DNA of 59,018 nucleotides, taken from Lacunisphaera sp. GTDB lineage: Bacteria; Verrucomicrobiota; Verrucomicrobiia; Opitutales; Opitutaceae. The notes below the pieces were generated by a model. That model searched no databases, had not been told where the DNA came from, and was given only the letters and a program-made list of their open reading frames with translations. Shown here piece after piece: positions 24,609-32,440 of this stretch. Both the position numbers and the translations under genes were made by a program. The stretch's first letter is position 1. Every line of letters starts with the position of its first letter. The stretch covers positions 1-59,018 of the forward strand of contig JAQSDJ010000048.1 of assembly GCA_029945855.1 (NCBI GenBank). Reading direction: 5' to 3'.

Positions 24609-25718
24609 ATGTCCGATCAAGACCAAGACAAAGACCAACAGACAGAGCAACCGACCGAGAAGCGTCTCGCGGAGGCAATGGAGCAGGGTCAGTTCGCCAA
24701 GAGTCCGGAGCTCACGGTGGTGATGATTTTGGCGGCGGCGCTCGGGGTGCTCGCCTTCACGGCCGGCTCGAGCAGCGAAACGGTGGCCCAGTATGCGATC
24801 GGGATTTTCACGGGCTTCGCCCGCATGCACGTCGAGCAGGGCACGATCACCGCGACGCTGACCCAGATGATCATGGCCGGCGGCCAGGCGATGTTGCCGA
24901 TCCTCGTCGCCTGCGTCGGCGCGGCCATGCTGGCCGGCGGCCTGCAAAGCGGCTTCCGCCTCTCCCCCAAGGCCGTGTCCTTCCGGCCCGAGGCGCTGAA
25001 CCCCACCAACGGCTTCGGCCGGGTCTTCAACAAGGCCGCCCTGGTGCGCTCCGGCCTCGACGTGCTCAAGGTCATCGCCATCGGCTTCTCCCTTTATCTC
25101 GGCGCCCGCACCCTCCTCCAGGACCCGCTGTTTACCGCGCCCGTCGAGGCCGCCTACCTCTCCACCTTTTTGCTCCAGGCCTCGCTGACCTTTCTCACCC
25201 GGCTGCTCTTCTCGCTCGGGCTCATCGCCGCGATCAGCTACGGCTGGGAAAAATACAAGACCGCGCGCGACCTGATGATGACGCGCCAGCAGGTCAAGGA
25301 CGAGCACCGCAACAACGAGGGCAACGCCCAGATGAAGGCCGCCATGCGCCGCATGGCCCGCCGCCTCATGCAAAAGCAGATGCTGGCCGTCGTGCCGACC
25401 GCCGATGTCATCGTCACGAATCCCACGCACTACGCCGTCGCCCTCAAATATGAGCGCGGGCGCGACCAGGCCCCGGTCATCCTGGCGAAGGGCGAGAACC
25501 AGTTTGCCCGCCGCATCAAGGCCCTCGGCGCCGCCCACGGCGTCCCCACGGTCGAGAACAAGCCCGTGGCGCGCCTCCTCTTCGCCCTCGGCGCCGTCGG
25601 CGAGACCATCCCGCCCCAGCTCTACCAGGCCGTGGCCGAGATCCTCGCCGTCGTCTACCGGCTGAACCGTTACTACTTCCACGAGCTGAAGTCCCGCCGC
25701 CTGGCGGCCGCCTCCTGA
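24609..25718 (+). CDS. flhB: Flagellar biosynthetic protein FlhB
   Basis: Export switch protein (369 residues) with four membrane helices. The N-terminus EQPTEKRLAEAMEQGQFAKSPEL is the family signature. The autocleavage site NPTH is intact in VIVTNPTHYAVALKY (about residues 268-282), and the C-terminal FlhBc region contains VENKPVARLLFALGAVGETIPPQLYQAVAEILAVVYRL. FliK, encoded at 17302, triggers its specificity switch. It is the first gene of the second sigma-54 operon and lies 3 nt before flhA. Confidence 0.97.
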   Translation: MSDQDQDKDQQTEQPTEKRLAEAMEQGQFAKSPELTVVMILAAALGVLAFTAGSSSETVAQYAIGIFTGFARMHVEQGTITATLTQMIMAGGQAMLPILVACVGAAMLAGGLQSGFRLSPKAVSFRPEALNPTNGFGRVFNKAALVRSGLDVLKVIAIGFSLYLGARTLLQDPLFTAPVEAAYLSTFLLQASLTFLTRLLFSLGLIAAISYGWEKYKTARDLMMTRQQVKDEHRNNEGNAQMKAAMRRMARRLMQKQMLAVVPTADVIVTNPTHYAVALKYERGRDQAPVILAKGENQFARRIKALGAAHGVPTVENKPVARLLFALGAVGETIPPQLYQAVAEILAVVYRLNRYYFHELKSRRLAAAS

Positions 25719-25721
25719 GCC

Positions 25722-27875
25722 ATGCCCATCAGCTCCAACAGTTACATCACGCGCCTGTTCCTGCGGGCCGACCTGCTGTTCGCCATGGCGCTGTTCGGCA
25801 CGATCCTGCTGCTCGTGCTGCCGGTTCCGCCGTTCCTCATCGACGTCCTGCTGGCCCTCAACATCGGCCTCTCGCTCCTCGTCCTGCTCGCCATCGTCTA
25901 CGTCCGCGACCCGCCGGAGTTCTCCGCCTTCCCGACGATGCTGCTGACGCTGACGCTCTTCCGCCTCGCGCTCAACATCAGCTCCACCCGCCAGATCCTC
26001 GGCCACGGCTACGCCGGCGAGATCATCGAGTCGTTCGGCAACTTCGTCATCCAGGGCAACTACATCGTCGGCGCCGTGGTGTTCGTGATCCTCGTCGTCA
26101 TCAATTTCGTCGTCATCACCAAGGGCGCCGGCCGCATCGCCGAGGTCACCGCGCGCTTCACCCTCGACGCCCTCCCCGGCAAGCAGATGGCCATCGATGC
26201 CGAGCTCAACGCCGGCATCATCGACGAGGTCACCGCCACCGCCCGCCGCGTCAAGGTGCAGAAGGAGGCCGATTTCTACGGCGCGATGGACGGCGCCTCG
26301 AAGTTCGTCCGCGGCGACGCCATCGCCGGCATCCTCATCACCCTCGTCAACGTCATCGGCGGCTTCGCCATCGGCGTCTTCCAGATGGACATGACGCTCA
26401 GCGAGTCGCTGGCGAAGTTCACGCTCCTCTCGATCGGTGACGGCCTCGTCTCCCAGGTCCCCGCCCTCATCATCTCCATCGGCGCCGGCCTCCTCGTCAC
26501 CCGCGCCTCCGACAACAACAACCTCGGCACCCAGATCACCGGCCAGCTCGTCCGCTACCCGCGTGCGCTCCAGTTCACCGCCGTCTGCATGGCGGTCTTC
26601 GGCCTCATGCCGGGCATGCCCCTGCTGCCCTTCCTCGGTCTCGCGGCGGTGGCCGGCTTCATGGCCCGGACGCTCAAGGACCACAACGCCGACGCCGATG
26701 CCCGCGCCGGCGCCCCCAAGGCCGGCGCCGCCGCCGGCAAATCCGGCACCACCGTCGGCGCGGCCGTCGCCGGCGCCCCGGCCCCGGGCTCCACCAGCGA
26801 TGACGTCCGCAAGCTTATCGACGTCGATGTCTTCGCCATCGAGATCGGCTACGGCCTGCTCACGCTGGCCGACACGAAGATGGGCGGCGACCTGCTCGCC
26901 CGCGTCACCGGCGTCCGCAAGGCGCTCGCCCGCGAGAAGGGTGTCGTCGTCCCGCCGGTCTCCGTCCGCGACAACCTCGAGCTCGAGCCCAACGACTACC
27001 GCTTCCTCCTCCGCGGCAAGGCCGTCGCCCGCGGCTCGCTCGTCCCCGGCCGCTTCCTCGCGATGAACGTCGCCGGCAGCACCGTCGCCCTCCGCGGCAT
27101 TCCCACGCGCGAGCCCGTGTTCAACCTCGACGCCACCTGGATCGACGAGGCGGAAAAGAAGACCGCCGAACTCAACAACTACACCGTCGTCGACCCCTCG
27201 TCCGTCCTGATCACCCATCTGTCCGAGATCCTCAAGGCCTCGGCCCACCACCTCCTCACCCGCCAGGACGTGCAGGCGCTCATCGACCACGTCAAGGGCA
27301 CCCACCCCACGCTCGTCGCCGAACTGCTGCCCGACCTCGTCAACATCGGCGTCATCCAGCGCGTGCTCCAGAACCTCCTCCGCGAGCACGTGGCCATCCT
27401 CAACCTGCCGCTCATCCTCGAGGGCATCGCCGACTTTGCCTCGCTTTCCAAGAATCCGGACGACCTCAGCGAACTCGTCCGCCGGCGCCTCGGCCTCTAC
27501 TTCGTGCCCGAATACGAGACCCGCCCGGGCGTGCTCAAGGCCCTTACCCTCGACCCGCGCCTGGAGCAGGCGCTCACGGGCAAGGTCCACCGTTCCCCGA
27601 CCGAGATCGGCCTCGCCCTCGATCCGGCGACCGGCCGCCACCTGCTCGAGGAACTCAACCGCCGCACCACCGAGCTCACCACCGCGGGGCTCCCCGCCGT
27701 GCTCGTCGTCTCCACCGAGATCCGCCTGCCGCTGAAACGCTTCCTCGAGCCGTCCTTCCCGCGCCTCTCCGTCATCGCCTTCCAGGAGCTGCCCCCCGCC
27801 ACCGAGGTGGAGAACGCCGGCCTGGTCCCCGCCCCCGCCCACCTCCTCCGCCCCGAGCTGAAGACCGCCGCCTGA
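25722..27875 (+). CDS. flhA: Flagellar biosynthesis protein FlhA
   Basis: Major export-gate component (717 residues, normal length). The N-terminal membrane half has eight helices and FHIPEP-family motifs PTMLLTLTLFRLALNISSTR, TKGAGRIAEVTARFTLDALP, GKQMAIDAELNAGIIDE and GDGLVSQVPALIISIGAGLLVTR. The cytoplasmic half begins around residue 365 after an Ala/Gly linker and ends with the chaperone-docking domain. No frameshift or gap is seen. Confidence 0.98.
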   Translation: MPISSNSYITRLFLRADLLFAMALFGTILLLVLPVPPFLIDVLLALNIGLSLLVLLAIVYVRDPPEFSAFPTMLLTLTLFRLALNISSTRQILGHGYAGEIIESFGNFVIQGNYIVGAVVFVILVVINFVVITKGAGRIAEVTARFTLDALPGKQMAIDAELNAGIIDEVTATARRVKVQKEADFYGAMDGASKFVRGDAIAGILITLVNVIGGFAIGVFQMDMTLSESLAKFTLLSIGDGLVSQVPALIISIGAGLLVTRASDNNNLGTQITGQLVRYPRALQFTAVCMAVFGLMPGMPLLPFLGLAAVAGFMARTLKDHNADADARAGAPKAGAAAGKSGTTVGAAVAGAPAPGSTSDDVRKLIDVDVFAIEIGYGLLTLADTKMGGDLLARVTGVRKALAREKGVVVPPVSVRDNLELEPNDYRFLLRGKAVARGSLVPGRFLAMNVAGSTVALRGIPTREPVFNLDATWIDEAEKKTAELNNYTVVDPSSVLITHLSEILKASAHHLLTRQDVQALIDHVKGTHPTLVAELLPDLVNIGVIQRVLQNLLREHVAILNLPLILEGIADFASLSKNPDDLSELVRRRLGLYFVPEYETRPGVLKALTLDPRLEQALTGKVHRSPTEIGLALDPATGRHLLEELNRRTTELTTAGLPAVLVVSTEIRLPLKRFLEPSFPRLSVIAFQELPPATEVENAGLVPAPAHLLRPELKTAA

Positions 27876-27891
27876 ACCCTTTCCCTCGTCC

Positions 27892-28989
27892 ATGAATTTT
27901 CCCACCGCCCCAGGAACCACCTTCCGGTTTGTCGTCGGCTCGGCCGACCAGGCCGCCCAGCTGATCCGCGATCAACTCGGCGACCGCGCCCGCGTCCTCT
28001 CGGTCCGCAACGTCGCCCCCGGCGGCCTCTTCGGCTTCATGAGCGCCCCCAGGCTGGAGGTCGTCGCCCAGATCGCCGGCCCGGCCGATAGCGCGCCGCC
28101 GGCCGCCACCCCCGCCGAGACCGAGCCGGCCGCCTCGCCCGCGCTGCGCCGCCCGTCGTCCCCTTTCGCCGATTCGCCGCAGCGCCTCACCGACCTGCTC
28201 CGCCGGTCCGGCTTCTCGGAAAAACTGCTGCTGCGCCTCTTCGAGTCACCCGCCTGGCTCACGCTCAACGAGCTGCCGCTGCATCGCGCGCTCGTCGAGA
28301 CCGGCCGCCATCTGCGCAAGCTCGCCCCCGTGCGGGCGGATGCCGCCCCGCTCACCCGCGCCGCTTTCATCGGCACACCCGGCGCGGGGCGCACCACCGC
28401 GCTCTGCAAGTGGCTTTCGGCGGAAGTCTTCCGCCGGGCGCGCATCGGCCATGTCATCACGGCCGAGTTCGACCGGCCGAACCCCACCGGGCCCCTGCCC
28501 GTGTTCTGCGAGGCGCTCGGGGTGCCGCTGGCGCATTTCCCGGCCTCGACCCAGCCCGCCACCCTCGGCGCCTTTGTCTATTTCGACCTGCCGGGCCTCT
28601 CCGTCCGCCACCCGGCCGACAACGCGGCCCTCGCGGATTTCCTCGAGCGCGAACGCATCACCCAGCGCGTCCTCGTGCTCAACGCCGCCTACGACCACGC
28701 CGCGCTGCGCGCCGGCTACGCCGCCGGCCGCGACCTCGGCGCCACCCACGTGGTCTTCACCCACCTTGACGAGGTCACGCAATGGGGCCGGCTCTGGGAC
28801 TACCTGCTCGACGAGGACATCCAGCCGCTGTTCCTCGCCACCGGCCCCTCCCTCACCGGCGACCTCGAGGAGGATCCCCTCGAGGCCGTCGCCCGCCGCA
28901 CCCTGCCGGCCACCGCCCCGGCGGAGGAACCGGAGACCGCGGACGACGCCGCCGCGGAAACCGCCCACACCTTCAACGCCGCCGCCTGA
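27892..28989 (+). CDS. flhF: FlhF-like SRP-family GTPase with altered nucleotide-binding motifs
   Basis: 365 residues in the flhA-flhF order. The N-terminal B-like domain (about 10-60, DRARVLSVRNVAPGGLFGFMSAPRLEVV), helical N domain (about 92-150) and G domain (about 155-330) correspond to FlhF. The G1 loop reads GTPGAGRTT (161-169): the usual Lys is Arg167. The G3 DTAG position is DLPG (232-235), and G4 TKLD is THLD (290-293). The DxYR-type motif is also poor (AEFDRPNPTG). FlhF normally places the flagellum at the pole and needs GTP-dependent dimerisation; this version may bind GTP poorly or act as a scaffold (inference). A second explanation is fast-evolving but still functional sequence. 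Confidence 0.82.
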   Translation: MNFPTAPGTTFRFVVGSADQAAQLIRDQLGDRARVLSVRNVAPGGLFGFMSAPRLEVVAQIAGPADSAPPAATPAETEPAASPALRRPSSPFADSPQRLTDLLRRSGFSEKLLLRLFESPAWLTLNELPLHRALVETGRHLRKLAPVRADAAPLTRAAFIGTPGAGRTTALCKWLSAEVFRRARIGHVITAEFDRPNPTGPLPVFCEALGVPLAHFPASTQPATLGAFVYFDLPGLSVRHPADNAALADFLERERITQRVLVLNAAYDHAALRAGYAAGRDLGATHVVFTHLDEVTQWGRLWDYLLDEDIQPLFLATGPSLTGDLEEDPLEAVARRTLPATAPAEEPETADDAAAETAHTFNAAA

Positions 28990-28991
28990 TC

Positions 28992-29228
28992 ATGCGCTTC
29001 ATCTTCCTGCTCGGAGGCACCCTCGGTTTCCTGCTCGCCGCCACGACCAGCTGGCAGGCGGACCATGCGGCCGACCGCATCCTCCTCGACGGCGCCCTCG
29101 GCTGCCTCGCCGGCGCCCTCCTGTTCCGCTGGCTGTGGACCGTGCTCCTGCGCGGCCTGCGCGAAACCCTGCTCTCCCGCCAGGAGGCCGCGACCGCGGC
29201 CGCCGCGGCGAAAACCAAGCCTCTTTGA
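28992..29228 (+). CDS. Small membrane protein of unknown function
   Basis: 78 residues starting at ATG 28992, 2 nt after flhF. Two hydrophobic segments are visible (about 2-17 and 31-48), followed by a basic-acidic helix RGLRETLLSRQEAATAA. It stands where flhG (the MinD-like partner of FlhF) is usually found but has no similarity to it and no P-loop. I do not recognise the family. Cotranscription with flhF and fliA suggests a flagellar role. Confidence 0.7.
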   Translation: MRFIFLLGGTLGFLLAATTSWQADHAADRILLDGALGCLAGALLFRWLWTVLLRGLRETLLSRQEAATAAAAAKTKPL

Positions 29229-29248
29229 GTCAACCCCATGATATTCCC

Positions 29249-30043
29249 ATGAACACTGCCCTCGCCCGCGGCACGGATGCCCCCACCCAACCCACCACCG
29301 CCTGGCGCGCCTACGCCGGCGTCACCTCCGGCCCCGTTGATGAAAAGGAGCTGATCGAGCGCTTCCTGCCTTTGGTCCGCAATGTCGTGGACCGCATCAA
29401 GCTCACCCTGCCCCTGCACATCGACGCGGACGATCTCTACAGCGTCGGCGTCATCGGCCTGATCGCCGCCGTGCGCAAATACGACCCCGCGCAGGGCAAC
29501 ACCTTCGCCGGCTATGCCGCCATGCGGATCCGGGGCGCCGTGCTCGACGAACTCCGCCGCATGGACTGGTGCCCCCGCCGCACCCGCGCCCGCGCCCGCA
29601 AGCTCAAGGATTCCATCAACACCCTGGAACAGAAGCTCGGCCACACCGCCACCGAGGCTGAGATCTGCCAGGAACTCGGGATCAGCCAGAAGGAATACAC
29701 CAAGTGGCTCGACGAAGTCCGCCCGGCGACTTTTATCGCCCTCGACGGCCCGGCCGGCCGGGAGGAATCGGAAGGTGCTTCCCTGCACGAACTACTGGCG
29801 GATGACAACGACGCCACCGGCCGCGATACCCTCGAGAAGGAGGAATTGCTCAAACTTCTCACTCAAAGGATGGCCGAACTGCCCGATATACCACGGAAGA
29901 TACTCGCCATGTATTACTTTGAAGGCATGCGGCTTGCCGAAATCGCCGCCGTCTATGGCCTGACGGAATCCCGCATCTGCCAGATCCATTCGCAGACCAT
30001 CCTCGGTCTGCGCAGCTACCTCAGCCGCGCCCGCAACGGCTGA
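29249..30043 (+). CDS. fliA: Flagellar RNA polymerase sigma factor FliA (sigma-28)
   Basis: 264 residues. Region 2 has LPLHIDADDLYSVGVIGLIAAVRKYDPAQGNTFAGYAAMRIRGAVLDELRRMDW, read as motifs DLYSVGVIGL, FAGYAAMRIRGAVLDELRR and DW, diagnostic of the FliA/WhiG group. Region 3 follows (EAEICQELGISQKEYTKWL), and region 4 ends the protein (PRKILAMYYFEGMRLAEIAAVYGLTESRICQIHSQ, a helix-turn-helix). The ATG at 29249 is chosen as the first Met after the upstream stop region that fits the family length. Sigma-28-like sites are seen at 2981, 10226, 45369 and, weaker, 45451. No flgM was found nearby. Confidence 0.96.
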   Translation: MNTALARGTDAPTQPTTAWRAYAGVTSGPVDEKELIERFLPLVRNVVDRIKLTLPLHIDADDLYSVGVIGLIAAVRKYDPAQGNTFAGYAAMRIRGAVLDELRRMDWCPRRTRARARKLKDSINTLEQKLGHTATEAEICQELGISQKEYTKWLDEVRPATFIALDGPAGREESEGASLHELLADDNDATGRDTLEKEELLKLLTQRMAELPDIPRKILAMYYFEGMRLAEIAAVYGLTESRICQIHSQTILGLRSYLSRARNG

Positions 30044-30063
30044 GTCCTTCACCCGATCCCGGC

Positions 30064-30927
30064 ATGCTTGTCCTCCTCGGAGCTTTGATCGTCCTGCTCT
30101 CGACCATCGGCGGCTTCATGCTCGCCGGCGGCAATCCGATGGTGCTGCTCCATGTCTCCGAATTCGTCGTCATCTTCGGCGTGGGGGCCGGCGTCCTCTT
30201 CATCGCCAGCCCGGGGCACGTGCTCAAGCACATCGTCCACAAGTCGAAGGAGGCCGTCACCGGCCGCACCGCCGGCAAGGCCGAATACTTCGAGCTGCTC
30301 AAGCTCCTCTACGAGCTCTTCATGAACGGCCGCCGCAACGGCCTCATCGCGCTCGAGGAGCACGTCATGGATCCCCAGGCCAGCGCCATTTTCCAGAAGT
30401 ATCCGACGCTGCTCAAGCACCCCGAGCGGCTGCAGTTCCTGTGCAACGGCCTCAAGCCGGTCATCGACGGCAAGATCAAGCCTGACCAGCTCGAGGACCT
30501 CATGGCCGCCGAGCTCGCCGCCAAGGACATCGAGGCCAACCACCCCGTCCATATCCTGCAGCTCGTCGGCGACTCGCTCCCCGGCATCGGCATCGTGGCC
30601 GCCGTGCTCGGCATCATCAACACCATGGCCGCCATCGCCGACGGTCCCGAGGTCGTGGGCAAACGCGTCGCCGCCGCCCTTACCGGCACCCTGCTCGGCA
30701 TCTTCGCCGCCTACGGTTTCGTCAACCCGCTGGCCAACCGCATCGTCTTCAACAACGCCTCCGACCAGCTCTGCCTGAAATGCATCATGCAGGCCGTCGC
30801 CGGCTTCGCCAAGGGCCTCGCGCCCCTCACCGCCGTCGAGATCGCGCGCCGCTCGCTCGACAGCTCCGTCCAACCCGGCGCCGATGAGCTGGAGGCCGCG
30901 GTCAAGGGCCTCGGCACCGGCAAATAA
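30064..30927 (+). CDS. motA: Flagellar motor stator protein MotA
   Basis: 287 residues, proton- or sodium-channel stator subunit. Membrane helices lie at about 3-22, 30-50, 170-190 and 200-222, with a cytoplasmic loop that contacts FliG (about 55-165, EVHLxxxRRNG-like LFMNGRRNGLIALEEHVM). Typical motifs are GSLLGIVAAVLGIINTM-like LPGIGIVAAVLGIINTM and GIFAAYGFVNPLANR. The length matches the E. coli-type MotA. It forms a pair with motB, 6 nt downstream. Confidence 0.96.
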   Translation: MLVLLGALIVLLSTIGGFMLAGGNPMVLLHVSEFVVIFGVGAGVLFIASPGHVLKHIVHKSKEAVTGRTAGKAEYFELLKLLYELFMNGRRNGLIALEEHVMDPQASAIFQKYPTLLKHPERLQFLCNGLKPVIDGKIKPDQLEDLMAAELAAKDIEANHPVHILQLVGDSLPGIGIVAAVLGIINTMAAIADGPEVVGKRVAAALTGTLLGIFAAYGFVNPLANRIVFNNASDQLCLKCIMQAVAGFAKGLAPLTAVEIARRSLDSSVQPGADELEAAVKGLGTGK

Positions 30928-30933
30928 CCCGCC

Positions 30934-31770
30934 ATGGCCGGACACGGAGGAGCCTGGAAAGTGGCCTACGCGGACTTCGTCACCGCGATGATGGCCCTGT
31001 TCATGGTCCTGTGGATCTCCGCGCAGGACCAGAAGATCCTCATCGCCACCTCGCGCTATTTCCAGAGCCCGTTCAGCTCGATGATGAACGACCACTCCGG
31101 CATCATGCCCTTCAACAAGGAGAGCAACAGCAGCGCCGCGCCCAAGGACGAGACCGACACCTCGGCCAAGGCGGGCTCTTCCGACCGCGGCCGGCAGATC
31201 GAGCTCAATTTCCTCAACTCCGTCGCCGCCGACGTCTACCGGCTGCTCCATCTCGATGAGAACGTGGAAAAGAAATCGGTCGACGTGCAGGTGACCTCGG
31301 ACGGCCTCCGCCTGACGTTGTTCGACCGCACCGAAACCCCGCTCTTCGTCGGCGACACCACCGATTTCTCCGAGCGGGGCCGCCACCTCCTCCAGAACCT
31401 CGCGTGGCTGATCGACCGCCACAAGTTCCGCGTCACCATCGACGGCCACACCCGCCTGCTGCCCGCGCCGCTGCGCGAGAATTATTCCGCCTGGGAACTC
31501 TCCTCCGACCGGGCCAACGCCGCCCGCCGCGCGCTGGTCTACTACGCGGTCGAGGCCGCCCAGATCGAGCGCGTCACCGGCTACGCCGATACCCGGCCGC
31601 TCGACGGCGCCCAGCCCGACGCCGACGCCAACCAGCGCATCACGCTCAGCCTGACCCTCACTTCCAAGCTGCCGACCACCAAACCCGCGAACCAGCCCGT
31701 CGCGGGCGGCACCGCTAGGTCCAACCCTTCGCCCCGCCCGGATACCCCCGGCCGGCCCGGTCCCACATGA
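30934..31770 (+). CDS. motB: Flagellar motor stator protein MotB
   Basis: 278 residues. The single membrane helix near the N-terminus contains the ion-binding Asp14 in KVAYADFVTAMMALFMVLWI. A variable linker (about 40-110) follows, then the OmpA-like peptidoglycan-binding domain with FRVTIDGHTRLLPA, NYSAWELSSDRANAARRALV and RVTGYADTRPL (about 168-232). The C-terminus is Pro/Thr rich. It overlaps the next small gene by four bases. Confidence 0.95.
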   Translation: MAGHGGAWKVAYADFVTAMMALFMVLWISAQDQKILIATSRYFQSPFSSMMNDHSGIMPFNKESNSSAAPKDETDTSAKAGSSDRGRQIELNFLNSVAADVYRLLHLDENVEKKSVDVQVTSDGLRLTLFDRTETPLFVGDTTDFSERGRHLLQNLAWLIDRHKFRVTIDGHTRLLPAPLRENYSAWELSSDRANAARRALVYYAVEAAQIERVTGYADTRPLDGAQPDADANQRITLSLTLTSKLPTTKPANQPVAGGTARSNPSPRPDTPGRPGPT

Positions 31771-31991
31771 AACCTTTTCTCCTCGGGAAAAAGCCCGTCG
31801 ACTCCGCCCCGCTCCGCCCGGTCCACGCGCATCCGCCCCTGCCCCGGAACGGCCTCGTGCTCCAATCCGCCCCCGCCCCGACCCCGACCGTCGAGGTGGT
31901 GAAGGAGGGCGACAAGGTGGTGCGGCTCGTCATCACCTGCCTGTGCGGGGAACGCATCGAGGTCGACTGCCTCTATCCCGCCGGTAGCTGA
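31767..31991 (+). CDS. Small protein of unknown function with CxC...C motif
   Basis: 74 residues overlapping the motB stop (ATGA). The N-terminal half is Pro-rich without structure. The C-terminal part, VVRLVITCLCGERIEVDCLYPAGS, looks like a small beta structure with Cys residues at C-x-C and a third Cys nine residues later, compatible with a metal or redox site. It closes the second flagellar operon. I do not recognise a named family; similar short Cys-containing proteins after motB may exist in related bacteria but cannot be checked here. Confidence 0.65.
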   Translation: MKPFLLGKKPVDSAPLRPVHAHPPLPRNGLVLQSAPAPTPTVEVVKEGDKVVRLVITCLCGERIEVDCLYPAGS

Positions 31992-32078
31992 GCCGGATCC
32001 GGATCACGTCTTTTGTCGGGGCGTCGCCCAAAGCGGCCGTTGGCCGGCCAATCTCCACTGGAGAGCCGCGCATCAAAT

Positions 32079-32225
32079 GGTGGAACCTGTCCTCCGGACG
32101 GGTTGTTGGACACACGCCAAGGCAAACCGGTCACGGAGGACCGGTTCCACCTCCCTCAACCGCTTGATCCCGGCTTGGTCAAAAGCTGCAGCTCATCACC
32201 GGCTGGAAGCCGGTGCAAGCCGGTG
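32079..32225. repeat. Palindromic intergenic repeat (REP-like) between the motB operon and flgF
   Basis: GGTGGAACC-type arm at 32079-32104 and its imperfect complement at 32125-32151 form a long hairpin with a 20-nt loop. A perfect 8-bp stem CACCGGCT/AGCCGGTG with a 3-nt loop lies at 32197-32215, and AGCCGGTG recurs at 32218. The 449-bp gap 31992-32440 holds no gene; apart from this it contains only the flgF promoter. The hairpins may end the motB transcript. Confidence 0.6.
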
Positions 32226-32359
32226 CCACCTCCGCTACGCAGACCACCGGGTCCAACGGACCGGCCTGCCGTCGCCCGGGCATTTTCTGCCAATCCCGCC
32301 CGGCAAATTTTGCCAGAGACGCCCGGGAGGTTCGGAGAATTCATGGGGCCAGGCACTAG

Positions 32360-32372
32360 AAAGTTTTTAAAT
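32360..32372 (+). promoter_or_regulatory. AT-rich AGTT box upstream of the flgF sigma-54 promoter
   Basis: AAAGTTTTTAAAT; AGTT is 49 bp upstream of TGGC. Nearly the same sequence and distance as at flhB. Flanked by GGCAC (left) and GTGCC (right), a possible further dyad. Confidence 0.45.
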
Positions 32373-32410
32373 CATTGGCCTGTGCCGGTTAGCAGTCGTG
32401 CCGCCCACCT

Positions 32411-32426
32411 TGGCACCGCTGTTGCT
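32411..32426 (+). promoter_or_regulatory. Sigma-54 promoter for the flgF operon
   Basis: TGGCACC, 4 nt, TTGCT: complete -24 and -12 elements with correct spacing, preceded by CCACCT as at flhB. The flgF ATG lies 30 nt from the T of TGGC, identical to flgB, so the predicted leader is about 4 nt. Confidence 0.88.
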
Positions 32427-32440
32427 ATCCTTCGCCTCAG

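Noticed and set aside
24396-27920. 1174-codon minus-strand open frame
   Set aside because: Antisense shadow of flhB and flhA; composition is the complement of their codons and no domain is recognisable.
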